From contig JARUPZ010000017.1 in the NCBI GenBank assembly GCA_031213475.1, positions 3,654,849 through 3,718,848 of the forward strand: 64,000 nt of DNA, given 5' to 3'. This stretch comes from Nereocystis luetkeana (taxonomy: Eukaryota > Sar > Phaeophyceae > Laminariales > Laminariaceae). The notes beneath the pieces are model-generated. The model was given only the letters and a program-made list of their open reading frames with translations, ran no database searches and was not told where the DNA came from. Positions 42,216-53,039 of this stretch are shown piece by piece (position 1 is the stretch's first letter; the number at the start of each line of letters is the position of its first letter). The translations under genes and the position numbers were made by a program.

Positions 42216-43549
42216 CTGCAAAGTAGGGACCCCTTTCGAGTAGCTTGAAGTGTCCGACGTGTCCGACATACGTCGCCCACCAACACACACAAGTTGACAA
42301 CCTTAGCAAATGTCCTGCTCTGCGCGCGTTCCCGCGCACCGACAGCCACCGTCTAACACTCTCACACGTGTGAAAACGTAACACTCCGCCCCCCCCCCCC
42401 CCCCTTCGGACGAATGCCACTGTGATTGTAGCTGAGTTTTTCGGCCACGGGGACAGCGCAAACGCCTACATACATACATACATACATGCGTTTGTGGAAA
42501 GGCCTCGCCGAGATCGTTTCGTAAGCCACCCTCCTGGTTGCGTAGTGTGACCTCCTTGTCATATACTGAAGTATATTGGAACAAAAATCTGCCGGGAGAG
42601 TTGCCCGAGGGGGGTGCCTTACCTCGCGTCTCACCTGATACTGGTGTACGTGTACTGTTCTTGTTTATGATGTATAGGGAGGGAGCAGAAATAGGCAGAT
42701 CATCACGCTCCACAGGGGGGGGGGGGAAAGGAACACGTCGCAAACGAGCGGACAGAGAAAAACAAATCCCCGAAAAAGAGGGAGCGGTAAACGCTCGGTT
42801 AGGTTGCCGATGGCCATGCACGAGTGCCCCCCCTGTGTGGGTTGGTTATGGGGGGGATTAACTTTTACATGTTTTTTTTGGTGGGTGGTTATCTCCATTT
42901 GGTATAGGTATTTTATCTGATGGTATTTGGTTCGTTTTTTTTCTTTTTTTTTTCTTGTTCTTTTTGTTTATTGATATGCGGGCTATGTTACGTCGCTACC
43001 GATATGATCAATTCATGAAGTTGGTTTGGAAATGTTTCTTTCCGTTGGCTTTAGTTTTTTTTTTTTTAATGTTCTATGGGGATTTCTTATTGTCGTTGCG
43101 GGCTCAAATCCCGTCTTTTTCGAGGAGATGGTAAGCGGGAGTGGTGTGGTGTATGTAGGGCTTACCTTGCTCATGAAGCCACGCGGCGCTGTATAGGGGT
43201 GGTTCGTGGGCTTGGGGGGGAGGGGGGGGGTTCGACGTACTGGGCTTTACACGCTTCATGTAATCTACTGTAGATGTAACTCACGTTGGGACATCAGAGA
43301 GGAACATGTTGTTGGCAAAACGTGACGGTTACATCAAATTCAGCGGTCACCGCGTAATTGGAGGGAGGGTGGAGGGGGGAGCGTACTCCTTTGTTGCTTG
43401 CCTTAATCATTTGACCATTGACCACGCATCCCTTTCGAGACGGAGCACCGTGGGGGGGGGGGGGGGGGTGATATTCTACAACATGATGTCCGAGTGTTTC
43501 TACGGTTGGATGCAAGGACTCGTACGCCACGGGCGCAGGATGATCCTAC
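42216..43549. other. Intergenic, poly(G/C) runs and T-rich stretches
   Basis: No gene. Homopolymers lie at 42389-42404 (C16), 42715-42726 (G12) and 43452-43468 (G17). A (CATA)n run lies at about 42466-42487 and T-rich sequence at 42930-43070. GCGGGCTCAAATCCCG at 43097-43112 looks like a tRNA T-arm, but no A-box precedes it. Confidence 0.4.
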
Positions 43550-43552
43550 TCG

Positions 43553-43587
<35 letters not shown>

Positions 43588-43590
43588 GGC
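43550..43590. repeat. (GCT)n trinucleotide run
   Basis: About twelve uninterrupted GCT units. The leucine/alanine-rich frames across it are artefacts. Confidence 0.9.
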
Positions 43591-44379
43591 GCTTACGCTG
43601 ATCGTAAGACAGCCGTTGATAAGAGGGCCAATCTTTATACCCGTGTGCTGCTACTGGGCGCTCATGCTTCGGCTGGTGGAAGGTTGATGGTACCGATCTT
43701 ATCGTTGTTTTGTTCGCCATCTCGCCCCCTCCCCTCCTTCCCCAAAGACGTTTATTTGCCACGATAAAGCGATGAAGGAAGGCACGTTTAGGACTTTGGG
43801 GGTTATTCAACAAAGCAATCGCGTATGGCAATAATATCCATGGGACTGACTGCTGCTCCTACGGTTGTACTTTTTTTTTCTTTCTTTCTTCTCTCTCTCT
43901 CTCTTTTCCAATTTTGGTGTTACCCTCTCCCTTTTCTTTCCCTCCTTCCTGCTAGTCGTAGCTCAGATTCGGGGTCTGATGGCAGGCTTCCACCCCCCCT
44001 CCCTCTTCCTCCCCACTACGGCTTGTGCCTTGGAAGGCATTTTTATCGCGAAAAATAGTTGAGCCATCTTTTCCTTCGTCGGCGCGCGTCGAGTTGCGAG
44101 TTGGGCCTCTCTGCCGACTCTACGCGCTCTCAGCAGCTGATTACCTTTTTGCTTATTCTCTGCCAAAAAAAAATGGAAGTTCTCACCGCTGTGGGATTCG
44201 AACTCATGGAATCAGCTCTAGCAGCATTCGAGGGTGCTGCTCTGCCGCTGCTCTGCTGCTGCTTCCAAAGCAGTCCCCCTCACGGAGTAGGTCGGCCCGA
44301 GATATGTTGTTATGCTTTTCCTTCTTGTGCGCCACCCGGCTCCCATGCCCCGGCTGTTGCGCCAGGGCGGCCTCGGGTG
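43591..44379. other. Intergenic, nothing supported
   Basis: Pyrimidine-rich DNA at 43870-43960. A GTGGGATTCGAACTCATGG stretch at about 44191-44209 resembles a reversed tRNA T-arm, but the neighbouring sequence is CTG/CAG repeat and does not fold as a tRNA. Confidence 0.35.
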
Positions 44380-44482
44380 TGCGTGATGTGCTGCTGCTGC
44401 AGCTGCAGCTGCAGCTGCTGCCGCTGCCGCTGCTCTGCCCCTGCTATGGTGCTGCTGCTATGTATGCTGCCGCTGCTGCTGC

Positions 44483-44514
<32 letters not shown>

Positions 44515-44525
44515 CTGCTATGTCT
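44380..44525. repeat. Compound CTG/CTGCAG/GCT repeat
   Basis: CTGCTGCTGCAGCTGCAGC followed by CCGCTG and a GCT run. The 285-aa Leu/Cys-rich frame (44059-44916) and the 173-aa Ala-rich frame are both generated by this tract and have no domain, so they are not annotated as genes. Confidence 0.85.
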
Positions 44526-45425
44526 GCGATATGTTTTTGCTGCTGACCTCCGTGAGCATGGTTATTGCGCGTGTCAGCCCCTCTCGGTGGCGTGTCTCCG
44601 CATCTTCAAGCTGAAAGACGGACCCATCTGCTTCGGAAGCTGTACGAGTACCGTCTCGCAATTGACATTCATTTGGCGTCTCGGCGGAGGTCTCGCGCCA
44701 GCGTGCTGTAGTTGTCGTATGATGCCTACCTGTACTACCTGTACGCTATACTGCCGCTGCTGCTTGCTGCCGCTGAGTCACCTGCACCAACGTAATCGCC
44801 GGCGCTTCGTGTTGTCGATAAACTCGACCGACTGCTGTGCAACTAACTGTTTTGTGTATCTATCTGTGCACGAAGTACCAGGTGTACAGTACCGACGCAC
44901 AGGGTCTCGTACGTAATACTGCGTAGTGTCATGTGCTGCTGCACGAACGAGTAATTCGTTGTTGCGCCGGATGGCGGACGTCAAGGTTTTTTTTTCTTGT
45001 GTTTGCGCGTTTTCTTTATCTCAACTTGAATTTTGTTTTTTTTAGTGCACCCCTTGGCAGTACTGTCACACTAACAGCCTCGAGGTTGATACCGGCACGC
45101 CCTCAGAAAATACGGGCATCCGCGGAGCCGCAGGCGGGCGTCAACCCGCCGCGGCGAAGCCCTCCTTTGCACACTCAGTATTTTCAAGGCCTGACACTGC
45201 GAGTCCTGGGCTATGCAAAGCATTCCCAGGCTCTTCGTGCTGCGGGTACTGGGGCATATGCAGTAGTTTTGGTACCGCCTGGAATATTTCGGACGGAACT
45301 CGCCACCCCTATTTTCGCAAGCATAAGTCGCACCGTACCCCAGACCCGATTGGACCCCGCCCGCCCTGCTGCCGTACTTTTGTTTTTGTTTCTTCGTCTC
45401 CGGAGATTCGTTCCAGAACGCCACA
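44526..45425. other. Intergenic, nothing recognised
   Basis: Frames up to 207 aa (44933-45556, +) overlap frames of similar length on the other strand. No domain is seen. A GGCGGGCGTCAACCCGCC hairpin lies at about 45132-45149. Confidence 0.35.
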
Positions 45426-45665
45426 GCCATCTCTTTTCGGGATCGAAGTTGACCCGCTTTTTATTTCTCTGGGCTCTTCGCTCGCAGCACGGCGCAATGG
45501 CGTGTCTCATATTTTGCACCGAGGCCTGCTTGTTTCGGTCGGATTCTGTGTTCTGAAGGCAAGACGCGTTATTGTTTGGAGCCAAGTTGACCCGCCGTTC
45601 TTTTCTTTCGTTACTCGCTCGCAACACAACCCGACGGCGTACAAATCTCAAACGTTTTTGACAAA
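45426..45665. repeat. Degenerate direct duplication, ~145-bp spacing
   Basis: AAGTTGACCCGC followed by TTTC and CTTCGCTCGCAGCACGGCGCAATGGCG (from about 45448) recurs from about 45592 as AAGTTGACCCGCC, TTTC, ACTCGCTCGCAACACAACCCGACGGCG. The copies are ancient and diverged. Confidence 0.5.
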
Positions 45666-45819
45666 TGTTTTTTTTTGTTTTTTTTTGTGGAGAGTTTTTG
45701 CGAACGCTGAGGCATGTTATTTCTTCGCGGGGAATCGCCCCCGCCCCCGCCCCCCCCTCTCCCGCTTTTTTACCCATCGCGTTCTTCGCGCAGGGAATTC
45801 TGCAGGCTCGATCATCGGG

Positions 45820-46450
45820 CGTTTTTCGAGTGCAAGCGGGGACAGCTAGACATGCGGACGAGAATACGAGGGGAGCGATCCTTCTGACACGTGCTTTCGG
45901 AGGCGGTGTAGCGGGGGCGGGGGGGGGGGGGGGGGGGAGTAGGGGGGGGTGAGTACAGCTGCTAGCAGCTGGATATGCGGACGGAAATACGAGGTTGGAA
46001 CGATCCTTCTGACACGATTTCCGGAGGCGCTGAGGATGGATTGGGGGGAGGCGGGGGGTGGAGGGAGGTACTTGTTGGCGTGCATTGCAGTAGTCGTGTG
46101 TCCGTCGGGGGGGGGGGGTGGGGTGTACTCATGTTGTGCATGGCGGTAGTCGTATGACCATAGTATAGACTCTCGCATCCTTATATTGTCGGGACGGAAG
46201 ACGTCGGGTTTTCATCGAGCAGGCACAGACCAGAGTGCGAGGGGAGCGATCCTTGTCTGACACGCCGTAAAGAGGCGGTGTTGGGAGGGGGGAGACGGAG
46301 GGGGGGGGGGGGTGTGAGCATACAGTAGGAAGTTTATGTTTCAGGGCCGTCGCTCACGGATGCGGTGGGCAGAGGAGAGGGGGGGGGGTGGAGGTTCTTA
46401 TCTCATGCATAGCCGTAGTCGTACGACCATACGTAGAGGAGGTTTGTGTG
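45820..46450 (-). repeat. Cluster of poly(C)-ended dispersed repeats (reversed)
   Basis: Read on the minus strand, the motifs CTATGGTCATACGACTAC-GCCATGCA and ATGAGTACACC lead into poly(C) at 46118-46107, and TATGGTCGTACGACTACGGC, CATGCATGAGA leads into the run at 46391-46380. An accompanying segment (GGACG-GAATACGAGG, GATCCTTCTGACACG) occurs two to three times (about 45856, 45978 and 46237). Poly(G) runs lie at 45919-45937, 46107-46118 and 46300-46312. Confidence 0.6.
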
Positions 46451-47589
46451 ACACATTGGCGAGTATTTTGGAGGCGGTGGTCAGGGGGGGGGTATACAGT
46501 AGAAACTGGCTCACGAGCATCCGATGCGGTGATGGTACTCTACCCAAGCGTGGTCGCCGCTAAGGGATGCCGGGTAAGGCTATTCCATCTGGATGACCTA
46601 GAAAAAAATGTGCCGCCGAGGGATATCGGGAACGGCTCTTCCGGCTGGCTGGCCTGGAACATGAAATTTCGACCGCGCTCCGCTTGGGTCTTCTCTGCTT
46701 TTTTTTATATGGGATGGGTTTTGGACGATAATGCACACGGGAGGGAGGGAGGGAGAGGGAGAGGGCGGGGCGGGAACGCTCTGCATCGCCCCTCTGAGAA
46801 TATCGAACATAAAATGAGCTGCCAAAGCTGACGGGAGTGTTTAGCAGACCTTACAAAGTGATCGCAAGGTCGGGAAGGTAAAGGACATGGGGGAATATAG
46901 TGGCGAATACAAATCAAATATGCCCAGAAAAAATACTGGGTCGTAGGTTTTTGTGTGTGATGGGTCCCGATTGTTACGGTCTCCTGTGGTAGCTTTTGTT
47001 GGCGTGACGGACCAAAGAAAGAAAAGAGGAGAAAAAAAATCCCGGGGGGCGATTGTTTTAAAGGTGGTCAATGTTAAAGCTCTCGCTGCACATGGTCGGG
47101 TGGCAAACGCAATAATAGTTTATATAGTTTTATTTATTTATTTTACATTTTTCATTTTCTTTTAAAACACATATCAGCCCCCTGCCGCCGCTGCTACCCT
47201 TGTCCCTCGCCGACCTGATGCCATCCGGGCCTGAGCCCTCCAAAATGAAATCTCGATACGTAATTAGCTGCCGGCTGAGCCCCGGCAAGCACAACCATGA
47301 CCCCATGCCGACGGCCACAAAACTGAGGCAAAATCGACCAGAGCCACTCTATACGCAGCTACATGCCTCTGCCACTATAATAGTTTGGAAGAAAAGCTCG
47401 GAGAGTTTTCGTTTTCCTGCACAAGGATGGCAAACCGCAATAAGTTTGCGGGGGGGGGGGGGAGGGGGTCGGATTCCCTATAGAGTTTTTAGCGGACAGT
47501 CTCGATACGATGATATAGCGTAATCGCTCTCGAGGAACTTCGTAGCGCTGGTCGATAATTGCAGTGCTCTTCATGGGTCAGTAAGTGTT
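46451..47589. other. Intergenic, nothing supported
   Basis: Short frames only. A GGGA-rich GGGAGGGAGGGAGAGGGAG tract lies at 46740-46765 and a G13 run at 47450-47462. Confidence 0.35.
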
Positions 47590-47755
47590 TAACATATCAC
47601 CCGTCGGGTCGGGTCGTGTCAGAAGTTGTTTTAACTCCCACGGGCCGTGTCGGGTTGTGTCGGGTCTGGTCGTTCTACCTACACTACACGACAAGACCAC
47701 ACCCGACCTACAGTAACTTGGCCCGCGAGGTTTGACCCCACCCGTGAGCAGCGCT
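47590..47755. repeat. Second GGGTC-type block
   Basis: Related to 42010-42215: CCGTCGGGTCGGGTCGTGTC, ACGGGCCGTGTCGGGTTGTG and ACACCCGACC, followed by CCCGTGAG. It is more diverged than the first block. Confidence 0.55.
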
Positions 47756-48765
47756 GCTAGCAGTACGTTTGTAACGGCCGTCAACGGTGTGCGCCGGTAA
47801 ACGACACGTCCTGCGATTAGGGTATTACAACCTGTTTGGATGTTTCTAAGGATACTACCGGTACGAACTCACTTGCGGGATTCTAGAGACACCCCAAAAT
47901 GATATAAACTGTCCATATAAATAACGGATAATACCCTTCCCATAAAACGGATATACACTGCTCACAAACGGATATACTGTTGAAAAAAATGCGTACTGTA
48001 GTGAACAGCGCCAGTTTACTGCTGGGATGAGTCGAACGATATTGCGTATAGTTCCGAGATCAGTGGAGGAGGGCTGTGCCAGGTTCATATTTGTTCTGGC
48101 CGAAAAGTGTTGTTCGTAGTAAGTAGCATGTCTCGGACGGCATACAAAAGATGATTTCCCCATCCAACAGCGCAGATCTCGGCTTTCCAGGAAAAACTGT
48201 CAATACCGTACGACTACCGGTCGCTCCGGTGGTCCACAGTACGGGGGCTCTCTCGTTCGTATCGCCAGAAGGCCTCTTCCCTCGTCGGCTCGCGTGGAAT
48301 TGACCTACACTACCTCCGTTCGTTTTTTGTTTTTTTCCTTGTCGCCTGCTTCGTTCGATTGTGATCGTCGAAGACGAGAACTGCCCCCGAAGCGATGCGA
48401 TGCCTTCATGGTTTGTGTTTGCCGCTGTACAAATTGCGATGGGCCATACATAGTATCAGAAGCCGCGGTGGACCACAAAGCGAGGCATATATCGTCCCGT
48501 GTGCACACACCCTACAGGGTTATGCTTCCTATGATCTCCCGTAGTGGCGTGTATATACCAGGTGCTGCGTGTTGTAAATTATTTTTCGTCTGACACTGTC
48601 GCTTTGTGTGTTCGATGTTCATGTGTTTGTATGCTTTCTATAACATTCTGAAATACGTCAGCTGTGAGTTCGACTGTTTACATAATTGATATTCAACTTT
48701 GCAAGCTGCGTAGTACGCCTCGTCCTTAGAGGCGTTCTACGATAGAGGTTCACCCTGCTTTCCCT
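47756..48765. other. Intergenic, nothing supported
   Basis: Frames of about 100 aa on both strands with no domain. A short direct repeat (ACGGATATACACTG, ACGGATATACTG) lies at about 47948-47980. Confidence 0.35.
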
Positions 48766-48938
48766 GAGGCTCCTCACTCGAGGAGCTCCATACCTCACCC
48801 GAAAACTGACTTACTTTAGCGAAAATCGAATTGCATCCCGATGAATAGTCCCATGGCTCAAGTACACAAAAACGCCACTACTTTTCAAAACACGGCTGGC
48901 GTCCCGACAATTTTTGGTTAGGGAACCCCGTCATTCAG
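48766..48938 (-). repeat. Dispersed ~170-bp repeat, copy B
   Basis: Inverted relative to 27738-27905. On this strand it runs GAGGCTCCTCACTCGAGGAGC, CTCACCCGAAAACTGA, AATTGCATCCCGATGAATAG, then AACCCCGTCATTCAG. The interior between the blocks is less conserved. Confidence 0.7.
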
Positions 48939-48962
48939 AAACAAAATAGCGGAAATGTGCTA

Positions 48963-49067
48963 TTACGGGGGACCATAGTTAATAGGACCTGTGGTATACA
49001 TAAAAACCTATATATTTAACCATTTCTGCTAACAATATATGGTCCTATTAACTATGGTCCACCGTAA
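48963..49067. mobile_element. TA-flanked MITE, 105 bp
   Basis: TTACGGGGGACCATAGTTAA to TTAACTATGGTCCACCGTAA, with TA on both sides (48961-48962 and 49068-49069). One substitution lies in the right end. It has the same orientation and interior (AAAACCTATATATTTAACCA) as 23567-23671, and it lies 24 bp from the 48766-48938 repeat. Confidence 0.88.
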
Positions 49068-49069
49068 TA

Positions 49070-49868
49070 CCTCTATTATCGCAGAAAGCGTCCATACCCT
49101 GTGTGTAGGCCTGTTCGTGGGTCACTGTCTGCCTTCGTTGTGCCTCGCGGTAATTTTTTGCTCACCCCGCACATGTCGTAGATCACAGCGAATATTCTAC
49201 CATAGCCCCGCACCTGCGCGTTGCGAGAGGTTGTGCAAGGATCTCCGTAGGTAGTACAGATCCAAACCCAGGAAACATGTGCTAGATAGATCTATAGCAA
49301 ATTGTTCGTCTCCAACCCAACCCGGCAACATGAGCTAGATCATACAGATCATACAGATCAGTGATATATCTGCCCTGAAATATCTAGATTGTGCTACGTA
49401 GGTCCGCAGATCAATCAGCTCCCACCCCCGGCAAAATAAGCTAAATCGCACAGTTCTTACAGATCAAGGCGGGGATCGAGGGGGGGGGGCGCAGGGGTGC
49501 AGGACGAGTCGGGAAGTGCCAGAAACAAGCGGTGAATGCTTGCTCGTTAAAGGAGGGGAGCCCTTACTTGCAACACCTGGCAAAGGAGCCCTTCTAACAA
49601 CACCGTCTGATTGGTTGAGGCTGGCCTTTTGGCTGGCAGGTAGAAGCCTTACTGGCAGCACCACCTTTCAAAGAGCATGGGGACGCCTGCTTCATAGTGG
49701 CTTCTAGACGTACCAGGGGCTGTTGACCATAGCTTCTGGGTACAACATAGGCCTCTCTGTTTGGAAACCCTAACCCAGGACTTTGACCCCCCCCTCTTCA
49801 TCATCTCCCCGCCCCCTCTCTCTTCCGCTCGGTCACCCTTCCCCCCCCCTCTCCCTCTCCCGCTCTCT
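49070..49868. other. Intergenic, nothing supported
   Basis: Short direct repeats of AGATCATACAGATCA type lie at 49330-49360. No gene. Confidence 0.35.
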
Positions 49869-49869
49869 G

Positions 49870-49923
49870 CCCCCCCCCCCCCCCCCCCTCAATCTCCTCT
49901 ACCCCCCCCCCCCCCCCCCCCCC
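49870..49923. repeat. Paired poly(C) runs
   Basis: C19 (49870-49888) and C22 (49902-49923), separated by TCAATCTCCTCTA. They fall in a wider pyrimidine-rich stretch, 49785-49923. Confidence 0.9.
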
Positions 49924-49954
49924 ACGGCGATGGGAATGTCGGCCTCCTTTTTCG

Positions 49955-50398
49955 TTGTTCGGGCTGGGTCGAGGTCGAGGTCTCCCAAGTGGACGTCTAC
50001 CAATGTTTCCACCTCCGGTTGGTGCAGCCGCATCCTCAGTGTTAGTGGAGAGGGACGCTGCAGATGCGGCAGGAATGACGCGTGAGAGGGTTGCCCCTCC
50101 TCCTCCTCCTCCTCCTCCTCCTCCCTTTTTTACTCCTCGTCCGTCTCCTCCTCCGTCTCCTCCTCCTCCTCTTCCTCCGCCTCCTCCGTCTGGTGGTGCT
50201 CCATTCGTTCCCCCTTTTTATCTAAGTGGTGCTCCGTCAGGACCTCTTTCCCCTCCCGGTGGTGGTACTCCTCGTTTTGGTGCTTCTCGTGCGTCACCGG
50301 CGGGCCCTTCTGTTTACCCCTCTCCTCCTCCTCCTCTTCCCGATGGTGCTCATCCTCCTTCTTCTGCGGATGCTCGTGCGCACACCGGTGGCTATTAG
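49955..50398 (+). CDS. Possible proline-rich protein or exon
   Basis: A 147-codon frame encoding a Pro/Gly/Ser/Ala-rich sequence. It has a PPPPPPPPPP run over the CTC microsatellite (50098-50125), then PPPSPPPPLPPPPP, SGGAPFVPP and SPPPPLPDGAHPP, ending HTGGY. Only part is pure microsatellite; the segment from about residue 80 onward uses varied codons yet stays proline-rich, which is mild support for real coding. There is no recognised domain and no convincing start, and it sits directly after the poly(C) runs. It could be part of a spliced gene or of a retroelement, or only composition. Confidence 0.25.
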   Translation: MFGLGRGRGLPSGRLPMFPPPVGAAASSVLVERDAADAAGMTRERVAPPPPPPPPPPFFTPRPSPPPSPPPPLPPPPPSGGAPFVPPFYLSGAPSGPLSPPGGGTPRFGASRASPAGPSVYPSPPPPLPDGAHPPSSADARAHTGGY

Positions 50399-51109
50399 AG
50401 TGAACGGGCACCTATCGCCATCCGCGAACAGATGCATTGAAAAACCACGGCCGGGTTATCGGCGCTGCAGAGATAGAGGCTGGAAGGAGGGACGCCCGGA
50501 AATCATCGGCTTCGCGTGAACCGGCGATGACAGCGGCGGAGGCAGTGGCGGAGCCAGCGGTGGCGGCGGTGGCGGAAACAGCCAAGGTGGTGCTGGTGGT
50601 TGCGGTGGCGGGGTCCACGGGGGGAGCGGGGGGAGTTACCTCGGCTGGGTTCTTCCCCGCGTTTTTCGACCACCTCTGCTGTTGTTGACGGGGGGGCGAC
50701 CGGCGGCGGCCGCGTACGGGAGGCGGGAGGCACCAAGCAGGCGGGTCGGAGGGGGGGGGGGGGGGGGGCAGTGCTAACGGTAGGGCTGGAGGCGCGACAC
50801 CTCACGCTAACCATAGCGCTAAACCTAATACTAGCGCTCAAGCTGACGGCCCCTCTATAGTGCCGGCATGCACCAGACAACTATACCGGCACTATAGCGG
50901 CAACCGGCACTATTACCCACCCTACCCCACTGGATAATCTCATCTGCGCCAAGCGATTTCGCCGGCGCACTACAGCGAGCAACCGTCACTACCAAGGGAC
51001 CACTACGGTAGTGCCTTTGACAACTGCTGTGCTTGCTCGTTTTGCGGGACACGGTTGCTTGGATCATGTGCGGGATCATTTTGTCAACAGTGAAGGGTTA
51101 ACGAGCCCG
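50399..51109. other. GC-rich stretch, no supported gene
   Basis: GGCGGTGGCGG-type repeats at 50530-50640 and a G18 run at 50751-50768 create Ala/Gly-rich frames. CGGCACTATAG-type motifs are repeated at 50858-50912. Confidence 0.35.
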
Positions 51110-51251
51110 CCCGGTCAGTCAGAACCGTTGCCCGCCTGGCCGGTGAAAACCCGACGTGCTCCGTCCCGGCATTTGTAGGGGTGCGAGGGTCTATGGTTGT
51201 ACGACTACGGCCAAGCATGATATGAGTATGTACCCCCCCCCCCCCCCCCCC
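51110..51251 (+). repeat. Poly(C)-ended dispersed repeat, copy
   Basis: CCTGGCCGGTGAAAACCCGA, CGTGCTCCGTCCCGGCATTT, GTGCGAGGGTCTATGGTTGT, ACGACTACGGCCAAGCATGA, then GAGTATGTA running directly into C19 (51233-51251). It is nearly the same as 41219-41322 and so defines a unit of about 115 bp plus the tract. Confidence 0.8.
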
Positions 51252-52264
51252 AAACCACATTTCTGCCATAGGAGTGTCCATATGGAAACTTCCGACCGGA
51301 GACTTCCAGGCAGTCTTTAGTCCCTCTAGTTGGTCAGGAGGGAAAATGGTAGTCCGCAGTTCGAAAACAAAACTCGGTTGGAACGAACGATGCGCAGCCG
51401 CGTTTCTGGCTTGTGTTGGCGTGTTTTGGGTGCTTGTGTGGGTGGATAGTCACCGTTTGCCATCACCAAAAAAAAAGGAGTTGATGTGTGGCGGTTGATT
51501 ATTCCCACCCCGACCAGAGCCCTCGAAACTGACCGTGGCTATTCTACGTACACCAGGAATCAGGGCCGGCCCCTCCGCTCTAATGGCGGAGGGGCAGCAG
51601 TTTGAAACTGATAGGGGCTATCGCGCGGTATGGGTACACGGTGTTCTACATCGCTCTACGAGCAGCACGAGGTATGATGTTCCGCGCTGAAAGTTAGACA
51701 AATATTGCTAAAAAATCGCTCGACATCCTTCCGAGCCATGATAGATTAATTCTATGTTGTTTGTCACTCTCAAACCTCTTACTTCATTTTACGCGTAGTC
51801 ATATCCCTCTATCTACAGGAGTAAGGTCTCAGGTTTAGATCGAGTGTGTAGCCCCCCCCGTCCTACTTTGGGTGGCCTCGAGAAGACGCCAGGTTTGTTG
51901 ATGGATGCAGGCTTGGAGATATGCAGGAGGCGTGTCACCCACATCCATACCCATGAATCCTTTTACACTCGTTTTTTTTTCACGCTTTTTTATTTTATTT
52001 TGATGCGCTTTGTTTCATTCAATAAAGTCGAAGAAAAACACGGCAGCTGTGCGAGAGATCCGTTTCGGATAAAAATCTTATTTCCGTATATCGCTCAGTG
52101 TAACTGTTCGGCCGCGCGTTGCGTATGGCATGGCCTCGCCGAGTGAGGCCTGTATGTAGGTCGGTTACCACCCTGGGCGGTATAGGGTTACCAGGGTCAA
52201 CATAACGAGTTTTACAAGCCCGTCAGCCGATAATCGTCTTGAGCACGGAAACTGAAGCCCTGAT
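51252..52264. other. Intergenic, nothing supported
   Basis: Short frames without domains. T-rich DNA at 51970-52005. Confidence 0.35.
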
Positions 52265-52390
52265 CGCGAGGGGGGGGGGGGGGGGGATATTCGTGTCATG
52301 ATGGCCGTATTCGTATGCATGAGCATAGACCCCCGCATCCGTAAAATGCCGGGACAGAGCACGTGCTGCTTCTACCTTTCACCAACCAGG
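52265..52390 (-). repeat. Poly(C)-ended dispersed repeat, reversed copy
   Basis: On the minus strand: CCTGCCTGGTTGGTGAAA, GCTCTGTCCCGGCATTTTAC, GGATGCGGGGGTCTATGCTC, ATACGGCCATCATGACACGA, then ATATC into the C17 run (52286-52270). It has the same order of blocks as 51110-51251, with more substitutions. Confidence 0.75.
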
Positions 52391-53039
52391 CAGGCATTTG
52401 CTTGCACAAAGCGCGAAGCGAAGCGCCTTGAGGTGCTCGGCGAGGCGCATGAAGGGTGAGGTGCATCATACTAAAAAACTAAGAACCCCTTGTCGAGTGG
52501 GTTTTCTTGCGTATCGACGACAGCGTGGAACAAATTGGAGGGAGGGGCACTCTTTATGACTAGCCGCCGGCAGGGTCCGCAAAGCCACCAAGCCCCCTGA
52601 TCCCACGCCGACCAACCTCGAGGTGCCTTACTGCAGCAGACTGCATCACGCACTACATTTGGGTACATACCCACACAGAACCACAGTAGGTTTTGTCGCT
52701 TTTGATCAATCATGATACGGTTATGTCGGGTTTGTATGGCCCTTTGGCATGGTAACAATAAAACCCATATATTTCATGTTCTATTGTTCGCTAAAACATT
52801 AACTTTCTGCTTGAACGGAACTCAAATTTCCATCCCAAGATCCATACCAACCAGTGCACGTTTGTTTGGTAAGGCGTTTTATTCATGTTAAAGCGCGCCA
52901 CGAACCAATCTGCCGAGAATCGTACAGCTAGAGTAGCATAATATTCACGGTCTTCGTGATTGGAATATGGTTTTGCAGAATCGTGTTGTTTGTTCAATCA
53001 ACTCAACTATTGCTTGTTGCCGTCGGCTGCCGTCTCTAG
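52391..53039. other. Intergenic, nothing supported
   Basis: No repeat or gene recognised. A polypyrimidine stretch and TCTCTAG at 53032-53038 could serve as an acceptor for the exon-like segment that follows. Confidence 0.3.

Noticed and set aside
43090-43120. tRNA T-arm GCGGGCTCAAATCCCG followed by a T run
   Set aside because: The upstream 60 bp has no A-box or D-arm; an isolated hairpin is more likely.
44185-44260. tRNA gene on the minus strand (GAGTTCGAATCCCAC)
   Set aside because: The T-stem pairs poorly and the D-arm position is occupied by CAG repeat; no cloverleaf can be drawn.
44059-44916. 285-aa Leu/Cys-rich protein
   Set aside because: Length and composition are produced by the CTG/CTGCAG/GCT tract; the other frames and strand are equally open and no domain is present.
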